Below, in pieces: positions 7,694 to 15,588 of a stretch of 25,859 bases of DNA (its first letter is position 1; each line of letters opens with the position of its first letter). The DNA is taken from assembly GCA_003152555.1 (NCBI GenBank), contig PMAL01000067.1, forward strand, positions 612 to 26,470, written 5' to 3'. The translations under genes were made by a program, and so were the position numbers. The notes under the pieces were generated by a model. That model was not told where the DNA came from. It saw only the letters and a list, made by a program, of their open reading frames with translations, and did no database searches. The stretch comes from Acidimicrobiaceae bacterium (GTDB lineage: Bacteria; Actinomycetota; Acidimicrobiia; Acidimicrobiales; RAAP-2).

Positions 7694-7990
7694 CTAGCGA
7701 GCCCGGTGGCGCATGAATCCGGGCGGGCGGGCGTGGGCGTGATAGTGATCGGGAATGTTGCGCATGTGGTCGTCAAACGTCCAGATGCCCTCACCAAGTT
7801 CTTGGTCGGCGACGCCCGCGAGGAAACCGCGCATCTGTTCTTTCAGTTCGGGCGAAGGATTCGCACCGTGCTCGCGCCACACCACCATGGGAACCTGGCA
7901 TATCTCGCAGTCACCGATCCAGCAGAGTTCGTTCTCCAGGTAGCGAGTGGTGATGACGGCCGCTTCGCACAGATCGCATCCGTTACTCAC
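7694..7990 (-). CDS. Small Cys-rich conserved-looking protein (possible zinc binder)
   Basis: The protein has 98 aa from a GTG at 7990; a TTG one codon earlier is the other option. It overlaps the 3' end of the PASTA gene by 8 nt (the stop of that gene is at 7983-7985), which implies translational coupling. Cysteines C5 and C8 (CDLC), C23, and C28 and C31 (CEIC) suggest a metal site. The C-terminal part has WTFDDHMRNIPDHYHAHARP, with closely spaced histidines. The pattern looks like a family conserved among actinobacteria, but I cannot name it. There is no signal peptide or membrane segment. Its coupling to the membrane receptor upstream hints at a shared pathway, which is inference. Confidence 0.75.
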   Translation of the reverse strand: MSNGCDLCEAAVITTRYLENELCWIGDCEICQVPMVVWREHGANPSPELKEQMRGFLAGVADQELGEGIWTFDDHMRNIPDHYHAHARPPGFMRHRAR

Positions 7991-9866
7991 CAACGTGCAA
8001 CACGACGGTCGACTTGTACGGCACTAGCGTGCCCGCGGCCGGAGACTGCGAGATGACCGTTGTCCACTGCGTCGTACCGGCCCCGGGACCAGTCGTCGTG
8101 AAGTAGAGCACCGCCTTCTTCATCGCGGCGAACACTTCGGCCTGGTTCATTCCCACAACATTGGGCACCGCCCGCGCTCCCTGACCGGCGAGCGTCGTCG
8201 TGGTGGTGCTCGTGGTAGTAGCGCCGGTGGGCGTGGTGGTCGTAGTCGTAGTCGTACCCGACGACGGACCGGGACCAGTGCTGAGTTCCAGGATGACAGT
8301 TGCGCCCTTGGGCACGGCGACGGGATTGTTCGTCGTCCCGTAGAGCACGCGCGCAACTTCGCCCGTCGCGATTCGGTCACTCTGGATGGCTTTGGCTGGC
8401 GGACAGGACGCGGTGACGTCGAGTCGGTGCAGTCGCGTGGTCGCGATGGTGCAGGTTTCACCAAAGAGATAGGCCGGCATGGTCACCATTTCCGGACCCT
8501 CGGAGAATTTGACCGTAATCGCGGTCCCGGCCTTCACCTTCGATCCGGCCACCGGATTTTGCGACATAATTTCGTTCGCCGGCACCGTAGCCGACGTGCC
8601 CGGAGGGTTCTCCTTCAGCGTGAAGCCGTCGCTCTTGAGGATCGAGGTGGCTTGCGCGAGGGTCTTTCCCGAGAGCGACGGCACATCACTCTTCGCGGTA
8701 AAGACGCCCATCTTCCACACGACGGCGCCCGCGATGGCCACGACCACAATCAATATGGCGGCCACTAAAAAACCGAGACGGCGCTGGGGCGGCAGACGAT
8801 TGGGTGGCAGCGCGCCGTAGCCGCGACCGGGGCTCGAACGAATCTGTCGAAAATCGCTGTCGCGACTGCTCACGCCCGCGACCGCGTGGCGACCCTGATG
8901 TGGGAACTGGCTGGTGACTGGATGCACGCCGGTGCCCACGCCCACGATCTGGTCGGCGGAGGGCGGACGAAAACCAATGGAGGTGCGAGGCTCGTTCGGC
9001 GTGAACCGCTCGAGCAACGGCACGTTGGTCCTCACCGGCGCGACGACCAGTGGCGCGGCGTCGTTCAGCACCGTGCTGAGACGGCTGGTGAACTGTTCGG
9101 CGTCAAGCCGGAGAAGTGGGTCAGGTACGGCGGCCTGCGCGAGCAGCATGTCCAGCGTGCCCAGCTCCGGTCGCACCGGCAGCGGCGTATTGATTCGACT
9201 ACGCAGTGCAATCTCGGCGGTCATGCCATCAAAGGGAGTGGTGCCGGTGGCGGCTTCAAAGAGAATGAGCGCCAAAGAGTAGACGTCGGTCTTGGGTCCC
9301 ACAATTTCGCCCAGCACTTGCTCGGGACTTAAGTAGCGCACGTCGTCAAGCGTCTGTCGATCGCGATACCCGGCACCAAGTCCTGACAAGGCAATGTCCG
9401 ACACACGCACGTGACCTTCGGCGTCGAAGAGCAACTTCGACGGTGACAGCGAGCCATGGATGAAGCCATTGGCGTGCACGTAGGCCAACGCACTCGAGAC
9501 GTCACGTCCCAAACGAGCGACGTCGTCGAGACTTAGTCGTCGACCTGAAGTTAAGACGTCCTCGAACGAACCGCCGCTCAGGTACTCGCTGATCATGAAG
9601 ATGGACCCGGACTCTTGGCCTCCGTCATAGACACGAGCCAGGTGCGAATGGCTCAACGTGGCGCTGCGTACGATGCGCTCGCGAAAGTTGCGGCGCACAT
9701 CTTCGTGTGCCGCAAGGTCTGCGAGCAGAACCTTTACGACCACAGAACGATTCAGCGAAAGATCATCGGCGAGGTAGACCTCGGCGGTTTGACCGACGCC
9801 GAGCAACTCGACGATGCGGTAGCGACCAGCGAGTTCGTGACCGGGATTATAGGTGTACGTCGGCAT
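7983..9866 (-). CDS. PASTA-domain receptor with a degenerate Ser/Thr kinase domain (predicted pseudokinase)
   Basis: The 627-aa PknB-like protein has a kinase fold at residues 15-268, a Pro/Arg-rich juxtamembrane segment, one membrane helix at 364-384 and an extracellular part. PASTA-like repeats lie at about 394-457, 458-532 and 567-626, with a Thr-rich linker near 538-558. The glycine loop (LGVGQTAEV, 22-30), the ATP-anchoring lysine (K45), the SPE motif (180-182) and D194 of helix F remain. The catalytic loop reads H137-G-S-L-S-P-S-K instead of HRDLKPSN, so the catalytic Asp, the following Lys and the metal-binding Asn are all replaced. DFG is DIA (157-159). The alphaC Glu is not evident. 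Phosphotransfer is unlikely; a scaffold or ligand sensor is more probable. C472 and C488 may form an extracellular disulfide. PASTA domains usually bind peptidoglycan fragments or lipid II. Confidence 0.92.
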   Translation of the reverse strand: MPTYTYNPGHELAGRYRIVELLGVGQTAEVYLADDLSLNRSVVVKVLLADLAAHEDVRRNFRERIVRSATLSHSHLARVYDGGQESGSIFMISEYLSGGSFEDVLTSGRRLSLDDVARLGRDVSSALAYVHANGFIHGSLSPSKLLFDAEGHVRVSDIALSGLGAGYRDRQTLDDVRYLSPEQVLGEIVGPKTDVYSLALILFEAATGTTPFDGMTAEIALRSRINTPLPVRPELGTLDMLLAQAAVPDPLLRLDAEQFTSRLSTVLNDAAPLVVAPVRTNVPLLERFTPNEPRTSIGFRPPSADQIVGVGTGVHPVTSQFPHQGRHAVAGVSSRDSDFRQIRSSPGRGYGALPPNRLPPQRRLGFLVAAILIVVVAIAGAVVWKMGVFTAKSDVPSLSGKTLAQATSILKSDGFTLKENPPGTSATVPANEIMSQNPVAGSKVKAGTAITVKFSEGPEMVTMPAYLFGETCTIATTRLHRLDVTASCPPAKAIQSDRIATGEVARVLYGTTNNPVAVPKGATVILELSTGPGPSSGTTTTTTTTPTGATTTSTTTTTLAGQGARAVPNVVGMNQAEVFAAMKKAVLYFTTTGPGAGTTQWTTVISQSPAAGTLVPYKSTVVLHVGE

Positions 9867-9877
9867 GGATTTCCCTA

Positions 9878-9883
9878 ACCCTA
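9878..9883 (-). promoter_or_regulatory. Possible -10 box of the PASTA pseudokinase gene
   Basis: TAGGGT on the minus strand lies 11 nt before ATG 9866, predicting a leader of about 5 nt. The same hexamer precedes the peroxidase gene at 24116-24121. It lies in the 28-nt gap after ligA, so the gene could also be read from ligA transcripts. Confidence 0.35.
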
Positions 9884-9894
9884 GTAAGTTGGCG

Positions 9895-11925
9895 TCACGC
9901 GAGTTGGCTGGACCATGTTCCCGTATTCAAAAGTCGCTGGAACTCCTCGGCGCGGACCATCGGAATGCCGAGCTCGCGCGCCTTGGTGACCTTGGCTGCT
10001 CCGGGAGCGTCGCCCACGACGACGCAGTAGGTCTTTTTTGATACCGATCCGGGCGAAGTGCCGCCCCGAGCGATCACGGCCGCTTCGGCCTCGTCACGCG
10101 AGAAGCCCTCAACTGATCCGGTCACGACCACCGCGCGTCCGGCCAGCGTCGCGGCCGGCCCGCCACCGCGTTCGGGTTCGCTGAGGGCGAGACCGGCCTC
10201 GGCGAGGCGGGCCATTCGAACAATGCTGTCCAACTCGCGGCACTCCTGATAGACCGATCCGGCAATGACCGGACCGATGCCGTCAATCGCCTCGAGGTCC
10301 TCGAGCGGCGCGTGCGCCAGTGCCTCGAACGTGGAGAAGGCGCGCGCCAATTCGCGCGCGGCGACCGGACCAACGTGACGGATTCCCAGACCCACCAACA
10401 CCCGACTAAGTGGCGCGGCCTTAGCTTTCGTGATCTCGCTTACCAACGAAGTGGCGGACAACTCGCCGAGACCTTCCAGTGATGAGAGGTCCTCGACGCG
10501 CAGGAAGAAGAGGTCGGCCACGTCACTGATGAGACCCTCGGCTAGTAACTGCGCCACGCGCTGTTCGCCCAGACCCTCGATGTCGAGCGCACCGCGCGAG
10601 GCGAAGTGGATGATCTGTTGGAGCTGTTGTGCCGGACAGGCAGGATTCACGCAGTACGTATCGCTTTCGAGACCGATCCGAACGAGTGGCTCACCACAGT
10701 CCGGGCAGCGGGACGGGAAGGACCACGGCTTTGCCCGCTTCTTGCCCGATTCGACGACGGCACTGACGACCTCGGGAATCACGTCGCCCGCCTTGCGCAC
10801 GACAACCAGATCTCCGGGACGAACATCCTTCGCGGCGACCTGGTCCTCATTGTGCAATGTCGCCATGGCAACCGTTGATCCGGCCACCACGACCGGTTCG
10901 AGCACGGCGTAGGGAGTGGCGCGCCCGGTGCGGCCAATGGAGACTTCAATGGCCCGCAGCCGAGTGGTGCGCTCTTCGGGAGGAAGTTTGCGCGCGATGG
11001 CCCATCGCGGAGCCCGACTGGTAAAGCCCATTTTCACCCGAGCTGCGAGGTCGTCAATCTTGATGACAACGCCGTCGACCTCGTAGAGCAGGTCGTGACG
11101 GTGCTCTTCGAACCAATTACTGCGAGCGATCATGTCGTCGACGCCAAGTTCAACGACCATCTCCGCGGCGGTCAGGAAGCCCCAGCTCGCCAGTTGCCCG
11201 AGGGTGTCAACGTATCGCGCAAATGAGAGTGATCCGTCCAGGTCCACGAGTTGGTAGGCGAGGAACGACAGCGGGCGCGAGGCACTGACCTGAGAGTCTT
11301 TTTGGCGCAGACTTCCCGCCGCCGCGTTGCGTGGGTTGGCGAACTCCTTCGCGTTCAGTTCGCGTTGACGCCGGTTCAGTTCTTCAAAGTCGGCCTTGGC
11401 TAGAAATACCTCACCGCGCACCTCGACCCGCCCGCGAACACCGGTGCCGAGTGAGAGCGGAACGTTGTGGATCGTTCTCACGTTGTCGGTGACGTCTTCG
11501 CCAACGCGGCCGTCGCCTCGCGTCGCTGCCTGCGTGAAAATCCCATCGACGAACGAGATCGACAGCGCCAGCCCGTCAATCTTTGGCTCCACCGCGAACG
11601 AGAGTGCGCCCGCATCCTCCCCGAGAATCTTGGCCCCACGTTCGGCCCAGGCCCGAAGTTCGTCGACGTCAAAGACGTTGTCCAGACTGAGCATTGGCTC
11701 GGCGTGCTGGACTGGGCTGAAGACCGTCGACGAAGGAGCGCCAACCTTTTTAGAGACCGACGTCTCGTCGCTCAGCTCGGGATGCTCAGCCTCCAGCGCC
11801 CGCAATTCTCTCGCGAGCGCGTCGTAGTCCGCATCGGGAATCAGCGGCGCGTCGTTGGAGAAGTACGCGTCGTTGTGCCGAGCGAGCTCCTCACGTAGCC
11901 GCGCGGCGCGCTCGGCCGGTTTCAC
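9895..11925 (-). CDS. ligA: NAD+-dependent DNA ligase
   Basis: The protein has 676 aa, the normal LigA length. It seals nicks during replication and repair using NAD+. The adenylated lysine is K115 in EPKIDGLALS. The domains run in order: N-terminal Ia domain (about 1-70), nucleotidyltransferase, OB fold, four-Cys zinc finger (CPDCGEPLV...YCVNPACPA), helix-hairpin-helix repeats, and a C-terminal BRCT domain (LAGRAVVVTGSVEGFSRDEAE). The start is a GTG that overlaps the mnmA stop in GTGA (11922-11925), so the two frames are coupled. The mnmA-ligA-gat neighbourhood matches the order seen around ligA in mycobacteria, with other genes inserted. Confidence 0.97.
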   Translation of the reverse strand: MKPAERAARLREELARHNDAYFSNDAPLIPDADYDALARELRALEAEHPELSDETSVSKKVGAPSSTVFSPVQHAEPMLSLDNVFDVDELRAWAERGAKILGEDAGALSFAVEPKIDGLALSISFVDGIFTQAATRGDGRVGEDVTDNVRTIHNVPLSLGTGVRGRVEVRGEVFLAKADFEELNRRQRELNAKEFANPRNAAAGSLRQKDSQVSASRPLSFLAYQLVDLDGSLSFARYVDTLGQLASWGFLTAAEMVVELGVDDMIARSNWFEEHRHDLLYEVDGVVIKIDDLAARVKMGFTSRAPRWAIARKLPPEERTTRLRAIEVSIGRTGRATPYAVLEPVVVAGSTVAMATLHNEDQVAAKDVRPGDLVVVRKAGDVIPEVVSAVVESGKKRAKPWSFPSRCPDCGEPLVRIGLESDTYCVNPACPAQQLQQIIHFASRGALDIEGLGEQRVAQLLAEGLISDVADLFFLRVEDLSSLEGLGELSATSLVSEITKAKAAPLSRVLVGLGIRHVGPVAARELARAFSTFEALAHAPLEDLEAIDGIGPVIAGSVYQECRELDSIVRMARLAEAGLALSEPERGGGPAATLAGRAVVVTGSVEGFSRDEAEAAVIARGGTSPGSVSKKTYCVVVGDAPGAAKVTKARELGIPMVRAEEFQRLLNTGTWSSQLA

Positions 11926-12995
11926 GAGCCGGTAACGATCGCCGCACCTTCAACGATCTCCGGTTCGTTCACGCGATAGAGCACTACCGTTTGTCCGGGC
12001 GCCACCGGGCGCGCCGGCGCGTGCAGTTGCAGCGACCACGGTCGTTCGTGTTGACGGTCATGACGCAGTGTCGCGAGTTGGGGTCGGCCGTGCGCACTCC
12101 ACTGGGCCAGCACGACCGTGTCGTTTTCGACGGCGTCGTGTGAGAACGTCAGCGAGGGCTCGTCAAGATGAATCGTTGAAGTGAGTATCTCGTCGAGGCG
12201 ACCGACTTCCACTCGCCGGGCCGCGATGTCCACCTTGGACACGAAGCGTTTTTCACCGTCTCGACCGGGCAGTACCCCGCGACGCTGACCAATGGTCATG
12301 AGTTCGGCCGCGCCCGTTTCGCCCAACACCTCTCCTGTCACTCCGTCCACAATGGTGGCTGGCGTGAGCTCGATGCGGCTGCGCAAGAAGACCTCGCGCC
12401 CCTTCGAGGCCTCAATGAAACAAACGTCCTGGCTGTCGGGCTTGTCCCACGTGCGCAGCCCCAATCGCTCTGCGTGTTGACGGACTTCACTTTTTTGCAT
12501 GGCACCGATAGGAAGCAGCAAGACGGCCAAGTGCTGCTCGTCGAGGTAGCCCAAGACGTAGCTCTGATCCTTCTGGTCATCGGCACCGCGAACGAGAAAG
12601 TGCTGAGCGTCCCGGGAGAGAACCTGGGCGTGATGACCCGTCGCGACCGCGTCAAAACCGAGGCGAGCCGCGCGCTCAAACAACAGATCGAACTTGATGT
12701 GTCGATTGCACTCGATGCACGGGTTGGGCGAGTCTCCCGCCGCGTGCCCCGCAACAAACGGCGCCACTACGTGTCGCTCAAACTCCTCGGTGTAGTTAAA
12801 GACGTGGTGATCAATGCCGAGCATCTGAGCGACGCGACGGGCATCGTCAACGTCCGCGACGGAGCAACAGCCCGAGTCCGACACGCCGCCCCATAGTTTG
12901 AGCGTGGCGCCAACGACGTCGTGCCCCTGCTCGATGAGCAGGCCGGCGGCCACCGACGAGTCGACGCCGCCACTCATCGCCACAAGAACCTTCAT
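11922..12995 (-). CDS. mnmA: tRNA-specific 2-thiouridylase
   Basis: The protein has 357 aa. MnmA activates U34 of Glu, Gln and Lys tRNAs with ATP and inserts sulfur at C2. The PP-loop SGGVDSS is at residues 8-14. The catalytic cysteine C96 sits in NPCIECNRHIKF, and the second, persulfide-carrying cysteine C192 in SQDVCFIE. The segment GQRRGVLPGRDG and the C-terminal beta-barrel are as expected. It is preceded 24 nt upstream by a cysteine desulfurase gene, the same pairing as yrvO-mnmA in Bacillus, where the desulfurase gives sulfur directly to MnmA. A CAGACT box 6 nt before the ATG suggests its own leaderless promoter. Confidence 0.96.
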   Translation of the reverse strand: MKVLVAMSGGVDSSVAAGLLIEQGHDVVGATLKLWGGVSDSGCCSVADVDDARRVAQMLGIDHHVFNYTEEFERHVVAPFVAGHAAGDSPNPCIECNRHIKFDLLFERAARLGFDAVATGHHAQVLSRDAQHFLVRGADDQKDQSYVLGYLDEQHLAVLLLPIGAMQKSEVRQHAERLGLRTWDKPDSQDVCFIEASKGREVFLRSRIELTPATIVDGVTGEVLGETGAAELMTIGQRRGVLPGRDGEKRFVSKVDIAARRVEVGRLDEILTSTIHLDEPSLTFSHDAVENDTVVLAQWSAHGRPQLATLRHDRQHERPWSLQLHAPARPVAPGQTVVLYRVNEPEIVEGAAIVTGS

Positions 12996-13001
12996 GGTCC
13001 T

Positions 13002-13007
13002 AGTCTG
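13002..13007 (-). promoter_or_regulatory. Possible -10 box directly before mnmA
   Basis: CAGACT on the minus strand stands exactly 6 nt before ATG 12995. The surrounding ten bases CTGGCAGACT are identical to those before the aldehyde dehydrogenase ATG. The first base departs from TANNNT, so the promoter would be weaker. AGGA 2 nt before the ATG is too close to be a good ribosome site. Confidence 0.4.
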
Positions 13008-13019
13008 CCAGCCTCGGCG

Positions 13020-14186
13020 CTACGACTCGGCGTGCAGACGATCCACCACGGACGTGAGAATAGTTATCAGCGCCTCCACGTCCTCGTCGGTTGTTTCGCC
13101 GCCCATGGAGAAGCGCAGCGATCCGCGCGCGCGCTCGGGCGCCATGTCCATCGCCGCCAATACGTGACTCGCGACGGCCGCCCCGCTCGAGCAGCTCGAT
13201 GCCGCCGCCGCGCAAACGCCCGCTTGGTCCAAGAGAAAGAGCAGTTCGTCGCTCGCTAATCCATCAAAGGTCACGTGCACGGTGCCGGGAAGGCGGTTGG
13301 CCCCCGGCGCCGTGATCGAGCACCCTGGCAATTGGCGAAATGCGGCGACCAGTTGTTGTTGGTATTCGCTAACGTGCTTGTTCACGTCGTCGCGCTCGGC
13401 CGTGGTCAGTCGCACTGCCATCGCCAGACCGACCGCTGCCGCGACGTCGACCGTGCCGCCGCGACGACCGCGTTCCTGTCCCCCGCCCGGCACCACGGCG
13501 TCAAAGGAAATGTCACCGCGCACTACGAGCGCGCCCGCACTGACCGGCCCACCGATCTTGTGCGCGCAGATCGAAATCATGTCGATAGGCGCGGTCACGA
13601 GAGCGAGGTCCAACCACGGCGCCGCCGCCACCGCATCGGTGTGCGTGACCACGCCCTCAAACCGCGACTCCACCACCGCGGCGTGCACGCTGTCGAGCGG
13701 CTGGACGACGCCCGTCTCATTGTTGGCCGTCATCACGCTCACCACGGCAGTATCGGGACTGAGCGCCAACTTCAGGGAATCGAGGTCTAGGACGCCGTCG
13801 CTGTCCACTTCGACGTATCGGGCGCTCACGCTCGGGTGGTCGCGGACCAAGAGTTCTACGGCGTCGATAACGGCGGTGTGCTCGACGCGCGAGAGCACGA
13901 TGGACGTGGTCTCATGGTGGCGTCGATGGTGGTTGGCCACGCCGGTCACCGCGAGGTGGCACGACTCCGTGCCGCCGGCCGTAAAGACGACGCCACCGGG
14001 CTTGGCGCCCACGAACTGGGCGATTTCGTCGCGGGCCTCTTCCACGGCTCGCCGTGCTTCACGCGACGCGCGGTGCGATCCCGAGGGATTGCCAACGACA
14101 CCGTGCTGCCAGCGCGCCATTGCCTGGGCCACCTCATCGCGCCGGGGAGCCGAGGCCGCATGATCGAAGTAGTACTGAGCGCTCAT
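13020..14186 (-). CDS. iscS: Cysteine desulfurase (IscS/NifS family, class I-like)
   Basis: The 388-aa PLP enzyme takes sulfur from cysteine and passes it on as a persulfide. The PLP lysine is K210 in SICAHKIGGP. The active cysteine is C332 in AAASSCSSGAAVASHVL, on the longer loop typical of class I enzymes. The conserved YFDHAASAP start, AGGTESCHLAV and MTANNETGVVQP segments are present. It sits directly upstream of mnmA, so supply of sulfur to tRNA thiolation is the likely main job; no Fe-S scaffold genes are in the window. Its ATG overlaps the aldehyde dehydrogenase stop (ATGA, 14183-14186). The gene symbol follows the mycobacterial neighbour of mnmA (Rv3025c) and is a family-level label. 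Confidence 0.93.
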   Translation of the reverse strand: MSAQYYFDHAASAPRRDEVAQAMARWQHGVVGNPSGSHRASREARRAVEEARDEIAQFVGAKPGGVVFTAGGTESCHLAVTGVANHHRRHHETTSIVLSRVEHTAVIDAVELLVRDHPSVSARYVEVDSDGVLDLDSLKLALSPDTAVVSVMTANNETGVVQPLDSVHAAVVESRFEGVVTHTDAVAAAPWLDLALVTAPIDMISICAHKIGGPVSAGALVVRGDISFDAVVPGGGQERGRRGGTVDVAAAVGLAMAVRLTTAERDDVNKHVSEYQQQLVAAFRQLPGCSITAPGANRLPGTVHVTFDGLASDELLFLLDQAGVCAAAASSCSSGAAVASHVLAAMDMAPERARGSLRFSMGGETTDEDVEALITILTSVVDRLHAES

Positions 14187-15547
14187 GCGACGTAGAAGGA
14201 CTTGACGTTGGTAAATTCGCGCACGCCGTACTGCGCGAGCTCTCGACCAATTCCCGAGTTCTTGGTGCCGCCGAAGGGCAGTTCGGCCATCGAAACGACG
14301 ATGGCGTTCGCGAAGACCATGCCGACGTCGATTGCCGCAATGGCGGCGTCGATTTCATTGTGATCCTCCGACCAGATTGAAGCGCCGAGGCCCCAGGGCG
14401 TCGCGTTGGCGAGTTCAATCGCGGCGGCGAGATTGTCAACCACGTGCACTACCGCGACGGGCCCAAAGAGCTCTTCGCGGCCAGCCCGTGAGGCTTCGGG
14501 CACATCTGTCAGCACGGTGGCCGGGTAGTAGTAGCCCACGCCAGCCGGCGCCTCGCCACCCGTGCGCACCACGGCGCCGTCGCGAACGGACGACGCCACC
14601 TGGTCGCTGAGCAATTGCAGTTGGGCTTTGGTGGCGAGCGGGCCCAACACCGTATAGGGATCCATGGGATCACCCATTGGAACGTCGGCCATGCCTCGCG
14701 TGAACCGCTCGATGAATTCATCGGCACGTGACCTCACCACGATGAAACGCTTCGCCGCAATGCAGGCCTGACCGTTGTTCTGGACTCGTGCGGTCACCGC
14801 CATCGGTACGGTGAGGTCCAGGTCAGCCGAAGCGCCCACGATGAACGCGTCGGATCCGCCGAGTTCGAGCACGCACTTCTTTAGGTTCCGGCCCGCCAAT
14901 TCACCGACGGCTCGTCCGGCCGACTCCGAGCCAGTGAGCGTGACCCCGGCGATACGAGGGTCACTGATGATGCCGGGAATACTCTCCACTTCGGCGAAGA
15001 TGTTGGTCACCACGCCACGGGGAAAGCCCGCGCGGATAAAGAGGCCCTCCACATACTGCGCGCACCCGGGAACGTTCGGCGCGTGCTTAACGAACGCCGC
15101 GTTACCGGCCATCAGCGTGGGCGCCAGGAATCGGAAGATCTGCCATAACGGAAAGTTCCACGGCATGATGGCCAAGATGACGCCGAGCGGTTCATAACGC
15201 ACGCCACTGCGCGAACCACTCGTGGAAATGGTGTCGGTCTCGAGCAACGCCGGAGCGTGCTCGACGTAGTAGCGCATGATCGAAGCGCACCTGGCGACCT
15301 CGCCTTTGGCCGATGCGAAGGTCTTGCCCATCTCGCGGGTCATGAGTTGGGCGATGACGGGAACCTCACCTTCCAGGAGCTCCGCGCACCGCTCCACGTA
15401 GTGAATCCGTTCGCTCACCGGCACCCGGCTCCATTTGTCGAAGGCCGCGGTGGCGACGTCAAGCTTCGCGTCAATTTCGTTCGCGGTGTGCGCGTCCAAG
15501 CGCACAAGCTCTTCTTCGCTCGCGGGATTGATGGCTACGAATGACAT
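14183..15547 (-). CDS. Aldehyde dehydrogenase, succinate-semialdehyde-type
   Basis: I place the start at ATG 15547 (454 aa, MSFVAINPASEEEL, the usual start of this family). An in-frame TTG at 15571 lies inside the palindromic operator and is unlikely. It oxidises an aldehyde to an acid with NAD(P)+. N131 (PWNFP), E228 (LELGGSDAF) and the catalytic C262 (NNGQACIAAKR) are intact. The overall pattern is closest to short GabD/Sad-type succinate-semialdehyde dehydrogenases of about 455 residues. Its stop overlaps the desulfurase start, so the two are one operon, although no metabolic link is obvious. A CAGACT box 6 nt before the ATG and an overlapping 17-bp palindrome suggest a regulated, leaderless promoter. 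Confidence 0.92.
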   Translation of the reverse strand: MSFVAINPASEEELVRLDAHTANEIDAKLDVATAAFDKWSRVPVSERIHYVERCAELLEGEVPVIAQLMTREMGKTFASAKGEVARCASIMRYYVEHAPALLETDTISTSGSRSGVRYEPLGVILAIMPWNFPLWQIFRFLAPTLMAGNAAFVKHAPNVPGCAQYVEGLFIRAGFPRGVVTNIFAEVESIPGIISDPRIAGVTLTGSESAGRAVGELAGRNLKKCVLELGGSDAFIVGASADLDLTVPMAVTARVQNNGQACIAAKRFIVVRSRADEFIERFTRGMADVPMGDPMDPYTVLGPLATKAQLQLLSDQVASSVRDGAVVRTGGEAPAGVGYYYPATVLTDVPEASRAGREELFGPVAVVHVVDNLAAAIELANATPWGLGASIWSEDHNEIDAAIAAIDVGMVFANAIVVSMAELPFGGTKNSGIGRELAQYGVREFTNVKSFYVA

Positions 15548-15553
15548 GCAGCC

Positions 15554-15586
15554 AGTCTGCCAGTAATTCAACGATTTGGAATCGTT
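15554..15586 (-). promoter_or_regulatory. Aldehyde dehydrogenase promoter with palindromic operator
   Basis: The -10-like CAGACT (15554-15559) is 6 nt before ATG 15547. A perfect palindrome with arms AACGATT/AATCGTT around a 3-nt centre lies at 15570-15586, where the -35 hexamer would be for a 17-nt spacer. Binding of a dimeric repressor there would block polymerase. No regulator gene is adjacent. Confidence 0.5.
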
Positions 15587-15588
15587 CG

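Noticed and set aside
13282..14163. 293-codon open frame on the plus strand opposite the cysteine desulfurase
   Set aside because: Low-complexity Thr/Arg/Ser translation without any domain, fully antisense to a gene with all catalytic residues; a codon-bias shadow.
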